64,000 nt of DNA from Haematococcus lacustris. Its lineage: Eukaryota; Chlorophyta; Chlorophyceae; Chlamydomonadales; Haematococcaceae. Below, piece after piece: positions 35,716 to 56,500 of this stretch; position 1 is the stretch's first letter, and each line of letters starts with the position of its first letter. The stretch is taken from NCBI GenBank assembly GCA_030144725.1, contig JASKMD010000012.1, forward strand, positions 3,355,555 through 3,419,554, read 5' to 3'. A program made the position numbers and the translations under genes. The notes below the pieces were generated by a model, which was not told the origin of the DNA, made no database searches, and saw only the letters and a list, made by a program, of their open reading frames with translations.

Positions 35716-36327
35716 CTACTGTGCCACAGCAGGCTGCTGCTCCTGGGCCTTGGGTGGCTTGTCTCGCAGCCGCTTGTACCCCAGGCCAGGGTACTCCTTG
35801 CCCTTGGCTGGCAGAGCTCCCTGGTCTGGCCAGTAGCACAGCTCCAGTGGACGCCACCTGCTCTCCCCAATGCGCTGCATGTTCAATGCCGCATTGCAGT
35901 TCCTGTCCAGCCACCTGCCTGGCTGTGGTGCTGGCTTGGCTTTGGCAGCCTTGCCCTTGCCCTTGCCTGTGCCCTTGGTGGGCTGGGTGGGATCAGCTGC
36001 CTGCGCAGCCTTGGTGCGCTTGCTGCGCTTGGCTGGTGCGGGAGTGCTGGGCCCAGGCTCTGAGGCTGCAGGCTGTGTGGCTTCCTGGCTGCTGCATGGG
36101 GGCTGTGGGGGCTTGCGGGGGTACACTACCGGGCACCACATCAGGCCCCGCACTGGCTGGTCACGCCGCTGGCTCCATGCTGGGCGCACCAGGCGGGCTT
36201 CCACCTGCCCTGCTGGGGGCTTCCAGTCTGCAGGCCTGGTGGCACTGAGTTTGTTCAGCTCCTCCTCACATGGCTGCTTGCCATTCACTGCTGAGCTGAC
36301 CCGGGTGGTGCGGTGCTCCCGAGAGAT
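35716..36327 (-). CDS. TnpB/Fanzor-like C-terminal ORF, unit 2 copy
   Basis: Duplicate of the ORF at 19,770-20,375 within the intron of the truncated SGNH copy. The frame is open from SREHRTTRVSSAVNG to PAVAQ, but the upstream ATG of unit 1 is ATC here, so only a GTG (at 36,288) or a downstream codon could start it. GRWLDRNCNAALNMQRIGES again has DRN instead of DRD. The linker differs by a few residues (GTGKGKGKAAKAKPAPQPG). Conservation of the frame reflects recent duplication, not selection. Likely non-functional. Confidence 0.45.
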   Translation of the reverse strand: MSREHRTTRVSSAVNGKQPCEEELNKLSATRPADWKPPAGQVEARLVRPAWSQRRDQPVRGLMWCPVVYPRKPPQPPCSSQEATQPAASEPGPSTPAPAKRSKRTKAAQAADPTQPTKGTGKGKGKAAKAKPAPQPGRWLDRNCNAALNMQRIGESRWRPLELCYWPDQGALPAKGKEYPGLGYKRLRDKPPKAQEQQPAVAQ

Positions 36328-37650
36328 TCATGGAGTGATCATCATCCCACCATGGTCCAAGGTCCTATTTTACCGTCTATTTTACCAAGTATTTTACCGA
36401 TATTTTTTATATTGTGAATGAGCAGCCCTGAGGGTCTTGCTCTGGGGAAGGCCTGGGCAGCCCAAGGATGCTCACTGCAGGCTAGCGGTGGTCATTAGCT
36501 GTAAACTGAACCTAGCCATAGTCTGCATTGGGTGGCAATGATGCGCGACACATTCTGGCCTGTGCATGACGTCTTACCTGCGTGTGAGCGCCGCCACTGT
36601 GGCCAAGGCAAGCCTTGCTACAGCTCACACAGGACTGGCTAGCTCAACAGAATGCCGCAGTTTGGTTGTGAGGGTTTCTTGCCTCTCGTGACAGCTTGTC
36701 CTCTGCGTCCTTGAGGAAGCCCCACAAACAGCAGGGCAATGGAGCCCTGCTTGTGACCAGCCCTATGGAGCCCATGTGGTGACATGCATGGGAATTTTTC
36801 TGGCAATATGTGGCCCAGCAAGGCTGCCAGCCAGTGCTGCTTGTCACATTGACATGCCGCAGCCTCTTTCAGTTGGATGAACGACCAGGCCCCAGACAAG
36901 CGTGCCAAATGGGGCTTCATAGCCTCTCAGCCTGGGGCCCAGATCAGGCTCAAGCTGGACACCACGACATCTGCAAAGTCCCTCCTGGAGGGTGCACAGG
37001 ACCAGGTGAGGCCCTGTGCCAGCCCGCCCCACCACCCATCCACACTCCCACCTGGCTGGGGCTACACCACCCCATTGACAAGCATGCTGCAACAAGCTGG
37101 CTTTTGCACACATCCCACAGAGAATGCCAGCACTGCCATGTGGAGCTTGCAACTGTCACCTGGTATGCATGTAATGCCAAGTGATGTCGAGTCATGGAGG
37201 TGATGGCACTGGCACCTGGTGTGCAGGACTTGGTGACGATTGAGGTGGCGCACCTGCGCAGCTATGCGGGCATGGGCATGGCCTCCGTGGAGTGCCTGTC
37301 TGGCTGCACCTGCTCCCCCACCATCCTGGACGGCCACCATCAGGCCCGAGTGTCGCTGGTGGCCCTGCACGAGGTGGTGGCCACGCAGGCTGCCCAGTGT
37401 GTGCTGCAAGTCACGGTGCTGGCGGGCACTAAAGACCCAACAGGAGGGCACAAGGTGAAGCTGACTGGTGTGATGGTCAGTGATGAGGGGGGCGTAGACT
37501 CGCGCAAGGCCAAGGGCCTAGGTGTGTTTGGAGCCCTGGACTATGTCACAAGCGGCTTGGGTCCAAAGAATACCTTTGAGCTCAGGCAGACCATCTATGC
37601 AACCTTGTGATATTGCCCTCGTGACTCATGCCATACAATCGATGGATGGA

Positions 37651-38141
37651 GCCGACTCGAACATGCCTCAAACATGCTTCAAACATGCCTCGACGTCACA
37701 CAAATCGATACCCCCATCGAATCGACGCCCCCATCGACGCAATGGGCCGATATCACTCAGCGTCGATCCCCCTAATTGGTCCGTATCAAGGCGGGATCGG
37801 CGGGGGGGAAAATGTCCGACGCCGTAGTCATAAGGATAGGTGGCTTACACCGCTTAAGCCGTCAGCCGTTAGGCTGCTTGGCCGACGTGCTGGTCATGGT
37901 AGTCAAAAAATGAAGATCAACTAAGACGTCGGCTGGGGTTGTCGATGGAGGCAATCCTGATGACCTAAGCAGCGGCCCAGGCCGTCGGACACTTTCCCCC
38001 CCGCCGATCCCGCCTCGAATGTTGACCGACTAGGGGAACCGACGCTTGCTATTATCGATCCAAAATCTCGATGGGGTGTCGATTCGATTTGTGTGATTTC
38101 GAGGCATGTTCGGGGCATGTTCGAGGCATGTTCGAGTCGGC
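37651..38141. mobile_element. Long-inverted-repeat element, unit 2 (491 bp)
   Basis: Short counterpart of the 4.1-kb element at 21,794-25,909. It has the same GCCGACTCGA ... GAGTCGGC ends and the same inner inverted pair around TCGGCGGGGGGGAAA, but no captured spacer, no GCGAGG-rich stretch and no hAT insertion. The right arm is shortened at a GTCGATTCGAT repeat. Confidence 0.65.
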
Positions 38142-39107
38142 TTTATCCTTAAGTCGATGGGGGATCGATTATGGCAGTAAACTCATCGATGTTACACAGG
38201 CTAATTGTCAAAACACAAGACCTGCGGGAATGCTGAGCACCTGCATCGATGCACTAGCGCCCCGCAACAACAACAATGATAACACCAACACCAAGGCCAA
38301 CATACCACCACCACCACCACCACCATCACCACCAACAACAGCAACATCATCAGCACAACGACAACAACAACAATAACAAGCCATGTCGCACAACAAGCAC
38401 GGACTGGCAACCACCCAAGTGCTTGGCTTGGCTTGGCGTGGCTGTCCAACTGCTGTCCCCTTGGAAGAGGGATGGGATGGCTAAATCTTTGTTGTGTGTG
38501 GGCATGGCATGGCTAGAGAGGGCTGGGTTGGCTGCTACTACTAACGCCGGCTCCAGGCTGCACGCCGGGGTAGGGGGAAGTAGACGGGGTTGCGGACTTG
38601 GAGGTGGTGGTGTTGGGACAGCAGAGGCAAGGAGGAAGGGGCCAAGGGGCAGAAGGCCAGCTGGGCTGTGCTGGGTGTCAGCCACTTACCGGCAGGCGGT
38701 TAGCCACTTTTTAGAAGGGTACGGGAGAAGATGGAGAAGAGAGGGCAGGCAGGAGAGGAAGATGAGGAATGAGATTGGGCATGGAGAAGAGGGAGAAGAG
38801 GGTTTTTTTCCCTGGCTGATGGGTAGGGTAGAGAGTAGACTCCGATGTCGAGGGGAAGTGAGGGGGAGGAGGGAAGTGGTGGCGTAGGAGAATTGGAGGT
38901 GTTGGCGATGGTTAGGGTTAGGGGGAAGGGGCCAAGGGGTTGGAGTGTGACTGTTAGACCTGCAGCAAGCAAGGGGCATGCTTGTGATCATGCATGGGGA
39001 GGGGAGGGGAGGGGAGGGGTGGGCCCTTGGCAGCTCGCTTGTGACGCCACCCGTCCGTGCACATCATCAGGCCCAAGCCCTTAACATCAGGCATGGCACA
39101 TGCATGG

Positions 39108-39331
39108 CATAGATTGATATACATGCATAGCAGCAGGTATACATAGCAGCAGGGATATGCATAGCAACATCGCTAATGTACAATCATATGTATGTGTACA
39201 CATGACAATCATACATACCATCAAGAGGGTGTCCATAGGGAAAGGAAAGGGGGAGGGGAGGTGCTGGTAGTGGTGGTAGTGAACAAGGGGGATGGGTGTG
39301 ACCATCAGAACCAGTCAACAAGGGCATGCTA
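39108..39331. other. About 220-bp segment private to unit 2 spacer
   Basis: AT-richer sequence with TATACATGCATAGCAGCAG repeats, absent from unit 1 at 27,325. No inverted ends identified. Confidence 0.5.
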
Positions 39332-39816
39332 GCGGTCAGACTGTGTACATGGAGCTACACATTTGCAACAGCAAGCCACTCACCATTTGTAGAGTGGAGT
39401 GTGTAGGGGGGAACGGGGTTGGGGGAGGGATTGGGAGGGTGCTGCTCATGATTGCCTTTCATCGGTGCCGCTCATCATTGCCGCTCATCCCTACAGCTTC
39501 GCCGCCTAACTGCTTCCAATGGCTGCGCTTCCTGGCTCCTAGCTATTGACTGTCCTCTTAGCTGTGCCGCGTTGATCTTGTTTTGAGTTCCTGGCGCTCC
39601 ACCTGCAAGCAACCCAAGCCACATGAGCCTTACAATCTCGCTGCGCTTTCTGCTCCTTTCGCTCGACCTGGTCGCGAATGCGATGAGGCTGCAGGCTGCT
39701 AGTGGCCTGCATTTGGCTGCGATATGTTTTGTTGTGAGGCTGCTAGCTGGCAATGGCTGGCTGGCTTTTGGCTCGCAACTACAGCTGTTGGCTACGCTGT
39801 TGGCTGCGATTTGCTC

Positions 39817-40824
39817 CTGGCTGGTGTGGCAGTGTGCTGTCCTTCGCAATTCTTTTGCTTTCTTCGCGCTTCCATTGCGAAACCTTCATGCAACCTGAAA
39901 GTTTGTAACCTTGGGGCATACCGTGTTACATAGATGGCCTGTTGGGTACGCACCACCCCTAGTGTGTTCGCTGCCTCACTGGCCTGTGGTGTACACCGCA
40001 CGAGGTTAACAACAACCCGACATGCTGTTTGCCGGTCTCGCCCGTCTCAGCCCATCGGTCAGCTGCTTTAAGCCAACCTCGACCGCAATCGACCTTATTT
40101 CGATGACCCCATCAATTTTGCGACATCGACAGGTTTCGATGACCTGGGGGAAAATGTCCGACGAGAGACACCTCGTGTCTTCTGGAGTATCTCACACTCA
40201 GGTGTCCTCATGACTTCATAGCAACTGTCATTGCCAACTTCTGTACCCTTCCGCCCTCATGCCACTCCCAAATAATGCAATAGTTGTGAGAGCAACACAA
40301 GCTGCGAGCTCTTTATTGTCAAGGCTACTGCCCACTTCAGCCCCGCCCATCGGTTGTGTGCCTCCATTACAAGCTCAAGCTCCTATAGCTCATGCTCACA
40401 CATATCCCCTATGTGAGGGATTCGATATTTCCTGTTGGAGCTGACTTGTTGTAGCTGGCTATCGCCGCCACTTGCGCAACAGGGCCTTGTCACGCAGACA
40501 GGTACTTGCCACACAATGATGAGCTCGCGGCCTGTATTCAATCTGTGTACCAGGGTCAGACACTGCCAAACCTGGCCTTGTAAGCAGGCGTGGCTACGAA
40601 AGGCATGGCTGCGCGCCTTGACATCGCCCTATGAGCCCCACTAGATGCCCATCATGCTGGGTGGGCCGTGTGGTCCACCTTTACCGATGTGAAACCCTCC
40701 TCCTCCTCGTCCTCATTAGGCTGCAAGGCTTCTGGAACTGCATCCTGCAAAACCTGCACTTGCACCCCAGGACATGTCGGGTTAGCCAGGACGTGTCAGG
40801 TGCACTGCCAAAGCCAACTGGCAG
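39817..40824 (+). repeat. Spacer repeat B, copy 3
   Basis: Unit 2 counterpart of 27,833-29,710. It carries neither the hAT-type nor the 880-bp insertion and so provides the empty target site for both. Confidence 0.8.
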
Positions 40825-40942
40825 CACCCTCAGCAGAGCCAGCCAGTTGTAGTGGCAGCAGCTGTGTGAGCAGCAGCAAGGGGCTGAGGTCATTCAGAAT
40901 TACTACAAAGCGTGTTGTACAAGGAGAGAACAGATCAGCCCG

Positions 40943-41041
40943 CCTACCCGCCCGCCCGCCCGCCCACCCACCCGCCCGCCCGCCCGCCCGCCCGCCCGCC
41001 CGCCCGCCCGCCCGCCCGCCCGCCCGCCCGCCCGCCCGCCT
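40943..41041 (+). repeat. (CCCG)n array beside permease 3' end, unit 2
   Basis: About 24 tetramers, half the length of the unit 1 array, ending 6 bp from the inferred permease stop codon. Confidence 0.95.
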
Positions 41042-41046
41042 GCCAA

Positions 41047-50215
<9,169 letters not shown>

Positions 50216-50377
50216 CAGTCTTGTGGAAGCCTAGCTACATAGTTAGCTTAATGGTCGTCGACATGCCATACGACGCGCTTGAGAGACATTGTCGCGCATG
50301 ATGGTGCGAGACAATGGTGATGGTGAATGCCTGAACCCCTGTAAGAATATGAAACTCAAAAGGGATTAGTGTACCGT

Positions 50378-51602
50378 TCAGGCGCTCCCAACTGTTCAAA
50401 AATGACAGGAAACTGACCCCTGGTAGTAGGACGGCTGTAACTCTGCACTCACTGCGCCAAAAGTTATGCTAGATGATTCACAATGTAGCCAACCCTGCCA
50501 GCTACCTTCCACCCATCCAGAATTAATATACACTGAGTAGGCCGTGCACAACAAAGCGTCAAAGTTAGTAATTCAAATTTGAGCCGTAGCGGAGCATGCA
50601 GTCATCGCTGCGACCGCCCGCGTCGCTTAGGCTGCTCAACATGAGCATGCGCGTCGGCGGCAGCAGTCGGATCGAAAAGCGGTTGCAGCGATGTGGCACT
50701 GAGCCCACCTCCTCCCCATACCTGGAGGGCAATGCCACAGCTCGACCATTTGGACTTACAACATGCTACTTACTAGGTTAAGCTCATCTACGACAGTGTT
50801 ACAAAAGCTCATACTCAGGAAAGGCAAAAGCTCACTTTGGTCTGTGACCCCCAACTCCCTTAGCCGATCTCAGGACCAGGGCCATGCAGTCAGTCGCACA
50901 ACTCCACACCATGACCGATTCAGGACTCGGCTCCTCTGAGAGTTACACTCCCCTACATGCCATCCACCTGCGTGCAAAGTTTCATAGCTCAACTGCCACC
51001 CCACAGCCCCGTAGCCCTGATTCTGCTTGGAGAACATGATGTCACTTTGAAGATGTCAAACTGATAGAGGCCTGGGTCGTTTGATGTGCGGTTTGTTTCA
51101 ATAGATGCGCCATTGGGTCAAGAACAAACATTACGTATCGCTTTTTCTATGGGTGCAGCGGGTGCAACACGGTGGAGGACACAGTGGAAGAGGGGGGGGT
51201 GTAACCCGGTATTACCTTTGTGTGCGCCGACCCAGATGGTGTATTCGGCGAAAGCGAATACGCCCAGATGTTTCAATCACCCCGTCTAGGTGCCCTGCAC
51301 GCCCGGCAGACATCGCGTTGGGTGTCGGCCGGACATTCCATTTGCGCACAACCAGCTCACTACGCTAGGTAGATGGGGTCTCAGCGATGTGGCTCACCGT
51401 GCCAAGGAGACCCATATCGCCGCTGTGGTTTGTTCGCGGGCACATGTGGCAGTACGCGAGCAAAAACTCCAATGGCTTGCGCTGATGGTCAGATTACGCG
51501 GACTTAACCGTGGCTGCCAATGTGACAAACGCTATCGAAAACGATGCGGTATTGAGAGAGTAGTTGCATGAACATTACTAACCCCATGTTGGGGGCGCCT
51601 GA
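50378..51602. mobile_element. TIR DNA transposon family T, copy 1 (1.2 kb)
   Basis: Ends TCAGGCGCTCCCAAC and GTTGGGGGCGCCTGA form a 15-bp imperfect inverted repeat and match the ends of the element at 52,248-58,828. Interior frames (for example 51,290-51,571, basic) show no transposase motif. No TSD: the left flank is the duplicated permease exon 1 segment and the right flank is an inverted fragment of spacer repeat B (51,603-51,691), so the insertion has been rearranged. Confidence 0.65.
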
Positions 51603-51697
51603 GAGGGCGGAAGAATCCAGAAGTTGGCAATGACAGTCGCTATGAAGTCATGAGGACACCTGAGTGTGAGATACTCCAGAAGACACGAGGTGCATGA

Positions 51698-52059
51698 TGG
51701 TGGGATGATTGGGTTGCACTGTGCTAATGCTCACAGGTACAAAGGAGGATGCTCACCAAGAAAGTGACGGTCCCCGCCCTGATTTCAGTGGTAAGGGTTG
51801 TCTTTCGCCTGTCCACCTCAAAGTACTGACCCGCTGCTGTCTTAGCGAAGGCTCTGTTTAGCGCATCGAAAGGCCGGCCGAGCAATCGAGAAGCCATCAG
51901 TCTTGTGGAAGCCTAGCTACATGGTTAGCTTGATGGTCGTCGACATGCCATACGACACGCTTGAGAGACATTGTCGCGCATGATGGTGCGAGACAATGGT
52001 GATGGTGAATGCCTGAACCCCTGTAAGAATATGAAACTCAAAAGGGATTAGTGTACCGT
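51698..52059 (-). pseudogene. Duplicated permease exon 1 segment
   Basis: A 362-bp direct repeat of 50,016-50,377, including a full copy of permease exon 1 (51,757-51,897; MASRLLGRPFDALNRAFAKT), its GTGAGC donor and about 160 bp of 5' flank. Only a few mismatches separate the copies. It lies 1.68 kb upstream of the real first exon and could act as an alternative promoter/first exon if spliced to 49,899, or it may be inert. Confidence 0.85.
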
Positions 52060-53031
52060 CCTAATTGAGTTACATTGCTCGCCTCCTCCCTTCCAGCCTG
52101 GTCTGGTGCTTCTGGGGACCCTCGAGGTCAAGCTCCCGGCCCAGTCCATCCATTGCCACTGGTCATACACCTCACACACAACGCAACGCAGCTAAATTAC
52201 CCATTTGGGTTTGAAACAGGGTGTCGCCTGGGGGTATTCTCACTCAGTCAGGCGTTCCCAACTACCTGAAAACCACCCCCCTGTGATAGGAAGCCCGTAT
52301 CTTCGCAGCCACTCAGTCAAAAATATATGTAAACAGTGCTTTGAACAGAGGAGACTCATAGCTACGAGATGGCAGACGCAGCAAAAACTATCTCGCTCTC
52401 AGCGGTGCTCAGTGCCTGCCCAAACTTCGACATTTGAATTCATGCGGTTTCGCCCCATGCGAGGCGCGCCGCACTAGCACGCTTCGCCACACTGTTGTGA
52501 GTGGCACCTGCAACGCGCAGCAGCAGTCGGAACATGTTTTGCTTTTGGCATATGGACGCGACGACGGCAGTCGTGACGACTGGATACCACTATTAGCTTT
52601 TGGAGCTGCTGCTGGCGCTAGTGCATTACCGGCTGCTCTACTACGCATAACAAGGTGCTAGGTGCAGTACGTGGTGTTGTCTCACCTCGCTTTGCTGCCC
52701 TCGACTTGCCACGGATGTGGGTGCACACGCAGATAGATATGGACCTGACCCTGGAGGCGGCGTCGAGCAGCCCGTAGGGAGTGATTGGTAGCTGCGTTAA
52801 TGAGTATGCTACAAATGGTATGTGTGAGGTCAGGCTGTTGATCAATGGTGCAAAACATAAAGCGGATCATAGCTGGAGGGGGTGACTAGTCCCTACTGTG
52901 CCGCCCACCATTACAGCGATACAGCGCTGCCACACACAAACCGGGGTGCCTTCACATCCTCGCCAAGCGGCCTGCACCATCAGGAACCTCGCGCAGCCAT
53001 GTTTGCCGGACTTCAGTGGTGTGCGCCACCG

Positions 53032-53293
53032 TGTTGGAAGTGCACGGGCAGACGACGACACCAGATCAGGGTGTTTACATAGAACTGCCACAACAGGTTA
53101 GCGCATAGCATGCGCCTACCTGTTGGAAGTGCACGGGCAGACGACGACACCAGATCAGGGTGCCGCCTCCTACCAGGTGTCTGCTATAAAACCAGCAGTC
53201 ACACTCGTACACTCCGCGGTCAGGCCGCTGGCAATCACGCCCTCACTTTCCGGTGCTATAAACAACTGCACCGGGAGAGCTCAAACTTCATCA
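53032..53293 (-). repeat. copia 3' LTR
   Basis: 262 bp. The first 34 bp (from TGTTGGAAGTGCACGG on the + strand) are repeated 90 bp further in, so each LTR has an internal duplication of its own end. Two TATAAA-type motifs lie on the + strand, antisense to the element. Confidence 0.97.
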
Positions 53294-53569
53294 CTCCCAC
53301 TCAGTGGCCTGACACGAGCTACCAACAGTTTAACTGACAGCAAATACTGAGCTAGACAACTGCACAAGAAGAGCTGTTAAATCAGGCATACAAACCTGTG
53401 CTCTTGTTCAACAAAGGAAGCAAACTTAGTCCAGGTGACACCCTGGCTGAGCATGGCAGACTGTTGCAGGCAAGCAAGCCTGTGACTGCACTTCCATGCC
53501 TCAGTCCTGAAACATATCTCAGGCTGAGTACAGCAATCTGTTTCAGGCTACAAGAGACCTGTGACTGCT

Positions 53570-56500
53570 TCAGCTGGATACCCCACACCCTTGCTTCCCA
53601 AAGCTGAACTTCACCAACGACAGAGGCTTGGTCATAATGTCGGCAACCATGCTGGCTGTGCTGCAGTAGCTGAATGACACTTCCCCTCTGGCTACTCTCT
53701 CCCGTGCAAAGTGGTGATGCACATTAATGTGCTTGGCACGGGCAGAGGCAATGGGATTATGCAGCAATTGCAAAGCTGCTTGATTGTCACACAAAATGCT
53801 CGTGCAGTCACCAGGCAACTGCAGATCCTGCATCAGCTTGCGAAGCCACAGTCCCTCTTTTACTGCACTGGAGGCTGCCATGTACTCTGACTCGGCAGTA
53901 GACATGGCCACAGTAGGCTGCAATCTGCTGGACCAGCTAATGGCTGCACCATTCATGGCAAACACATACCCTGTGGTGCTGCGAGCTGTGTCCTTGTCGC
54001 CAGCGTAATCTGCATCACAGTAGCCCTGCAGCTCAGCTGACTCACCAAACACAAGACCCTGGTCAGCTGTGCCCTTAAGGTAGCTAAGAATGGCTCGGGC
54101 AGCAGTCCAGTGCTGCTGTGTGGGTGCAGACATGTAGCGTGCAAGAGCTCCCACTGCATAAGTGATGTCTGGCCTCGTGCAACAGGACAAGTACAGCAGG
54201 CTGCCTACCAAACCACTATAGCTGTGCTCTGAAGTGTCCAAAGCCACACCCTCCTTCTCTAGCTTAACTGCTGGTACCATAGGCACTGACTTGCTGTGTG
54301 CTGTGGTCATGCCATAAGTGTTCAGCAGCTCAAGCACATACTGCTGCTGATCCAGCTTCAAAGTGCCCACGGCCCTGTCCCTAGTTACCTTCATGCCCAG
54401 GAACCACTTGGTGTCACCCAGGTCCTTGATGCCGAACACTGCAGACAGTTGTTGCTTCACATAGTTAAGGCTGTCAAAGTCACCCTTCTCAGTGCAAATG
54501 AGGCAGTCATCTACATAGACAAGCAGGTAGACCATGCCTGCCTGACGCTGCATGGTGAAGAGCGCTGGATCAGACTCTGAAGCCCTAAACCCCATGCCCT
54601 CTAACACCTGCTTCAACCTAGCATGCCAGGCTCGCGGAGCCTGCCTGAGCCCATAGAGCGCCTTTTGCAGTTTGCATACAGTGTTGTAGCTGCCCTCAAC
54701 AAATCCTTCAGGCTGCTGCACATAGATGATCTCATTTGGCTCAAGCTGTCCATTCAAGAAAGCTGCATCTACGTCTACCTAGTGAACTTCCATGTCTTCT
54801 GCAGCTGCTTTGGCTAACAGAGTGCGCAGGGTGGTGTGCTTGCTGACAGGGGCATAAACATCGCCCACATCCACACCTGACACTTGCATGTAGCCTTTAG
54901 CCACTAGCCGAGCCTTGAATTTCTCAATGGCCCCTGCAGCATCACGTTTAATCTTGAGTACCCATTTGGTGGGCAGAACGCGTGCACCAGCAGGCTTGTC
55001 AACCAGGCACCATGTCTGGTTCTCATGCAAAGAGGCAAGTTCAGCATGCATGGCTTGGAGCCACATGTCCGCTTGAGGACCAGACAGAGCTTCAGCGACA
55101 GATGGATTGTCATTTGCTTGTGAGTCAGTGACAGTCATGGCATATAGCTCTGGCTGCCTAAGCTTAGCAGGAGGCCTTCTCTCCCTGTGTGGGTTGCGTC
55201 GTGGCATAGGCGCACCAGGTGCCACAACAGCAGCAGGCAGAGGAGCATCCTGATCTCTAATGAGTGGTGCAGGTGCTGGCCTGCTTGCTGACCTATTTTG
55301 CTGGGGACTCTCAGCTGGAGCACCTATTGCTGCCTGGCTCAGACTGGGATCAGCATGTGGGATTCTGTGTCTACCAATGCCTGAGGGCTGACTGCGAATG
55401 CTCTGTCTGACTTGAGCTCTGCTGTTGCCGTCATCACTGTCGCTGCTGCTGGCATTGTCTGAAGAACTCCCACTGTCCCTGGAGTCACTACTGACGGTCG
55501 GCTGCTGCTGCTGCTGCTGTGTGTCCCCCCCAGGAGGGGCTACAGGGACAAGGAGTCCTGCATGGGCTGGGAGCGGTGGGTATTTCTGCGCCCCAGGAAA
55601 CTGAAGCTGATGAGTTGCTGGCTTGGTTGGCAGATCTTGCATCAGCTGCTCGTCAAAGATAACATCCTTGCTGTGGTATTCTCTGCCTGCAACCAAGACT
55701 TTGTACGACTTAGAGCCTAGCTGATAGCCCACAAACACTCCTCTGACAGCCTTAGCTTCTAGCTTGCTGCGTTTTTGAGCTGGCACGTGAACCCAAACAT
55801 CTGAACCAAACACTCTTAGTCCTGACAAGTCTGGCTTAACACCAAAGAAGGACTCCCACGGAGTGAGTGGCTGATCTGTGACTGGCAGGACACATCTGAC
55901 ATAGTTGGATAGCTTTGCTGCATCTGCCCAATACTGTAGACCCATGCGACCTGCATGCAGAATGCTTCTGGTCTTTTCCATGATGGTTCTATTTAATCTC
56001 TCAGCTGCCCCATTCTGTTCAGGGCTGTATGGCGCTGAGTGCTGGTGGATGATGCCTTTGTCGCTGCAATATTGCTGCATCTGCTTGTTGACATATTCAG
56101 TCCCATTGTCTGTCCTGATCGCTTTGCAGCGCTGGCCCGACTGAGTCTCAAGCTGCTCTATGACCTGCTTGACAATGTCAGGCACCTGAGCTTTGCTGCG
56201 CATGGTCATAACTACAGAAATCCTGGTGAACTCGTCAAGGAAAGTGGCAAGGTAGAGGCTGCCGTCTCTGGCTGCTGGGTAGATAGGACCACATACATCC
56301 ATGTGCACTAGCCCTAGAGGAGCAGTGATGGGTGCAGCATTTGGTGAAGGCTGAGCAAAGGCTACATTTCTATGGTGCTTGCCTTTCACACACCCTATGC
56401 ACACAGCTGGACACTTGCCTGCCTCTCTGAACTGACAGGCTGTAACATCGACACCTGTCACTAATCCCCTTTCTTGCATAAGAGCCAGGGAGGAGTAGGA

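Larger units (their letters stand above)
33017..37610 (+). pseudogene. 5'-truncated SGNH-protein copy (exons 8-12)
   Basis: Exon equivalents 33017-33130, 33568-33632, 33957-34056, 36863-37005 and 37227-37610 keep the lengths, phases and stop of SGNH exons 8-12, with a few substitutions (for example Asn to Ser in SFSWMNDQAPD, and TIYATL at the C-terminus). Exons 1-7, with the signal peptide and nucleophilic Ser, are absent, so no functional hydrolase can be made. The DVVHP and GHRAMADLVIQ blocks are intact. It directly abuts permease intron sequence in the opposite orientation. It differs from unit 1 by a 416-bp extra segment in intron 10 (34,297-34,712) and a deletion of about 105 bp before exon 11. 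Confidence 0.9.

Noticed and set aside
50378..51602. TSD for transposon T copy 1
   Set aside because: Flanks do not match: the left side is the permease duplication and the right side is an inverted spacer fragment, so none can be claimed.
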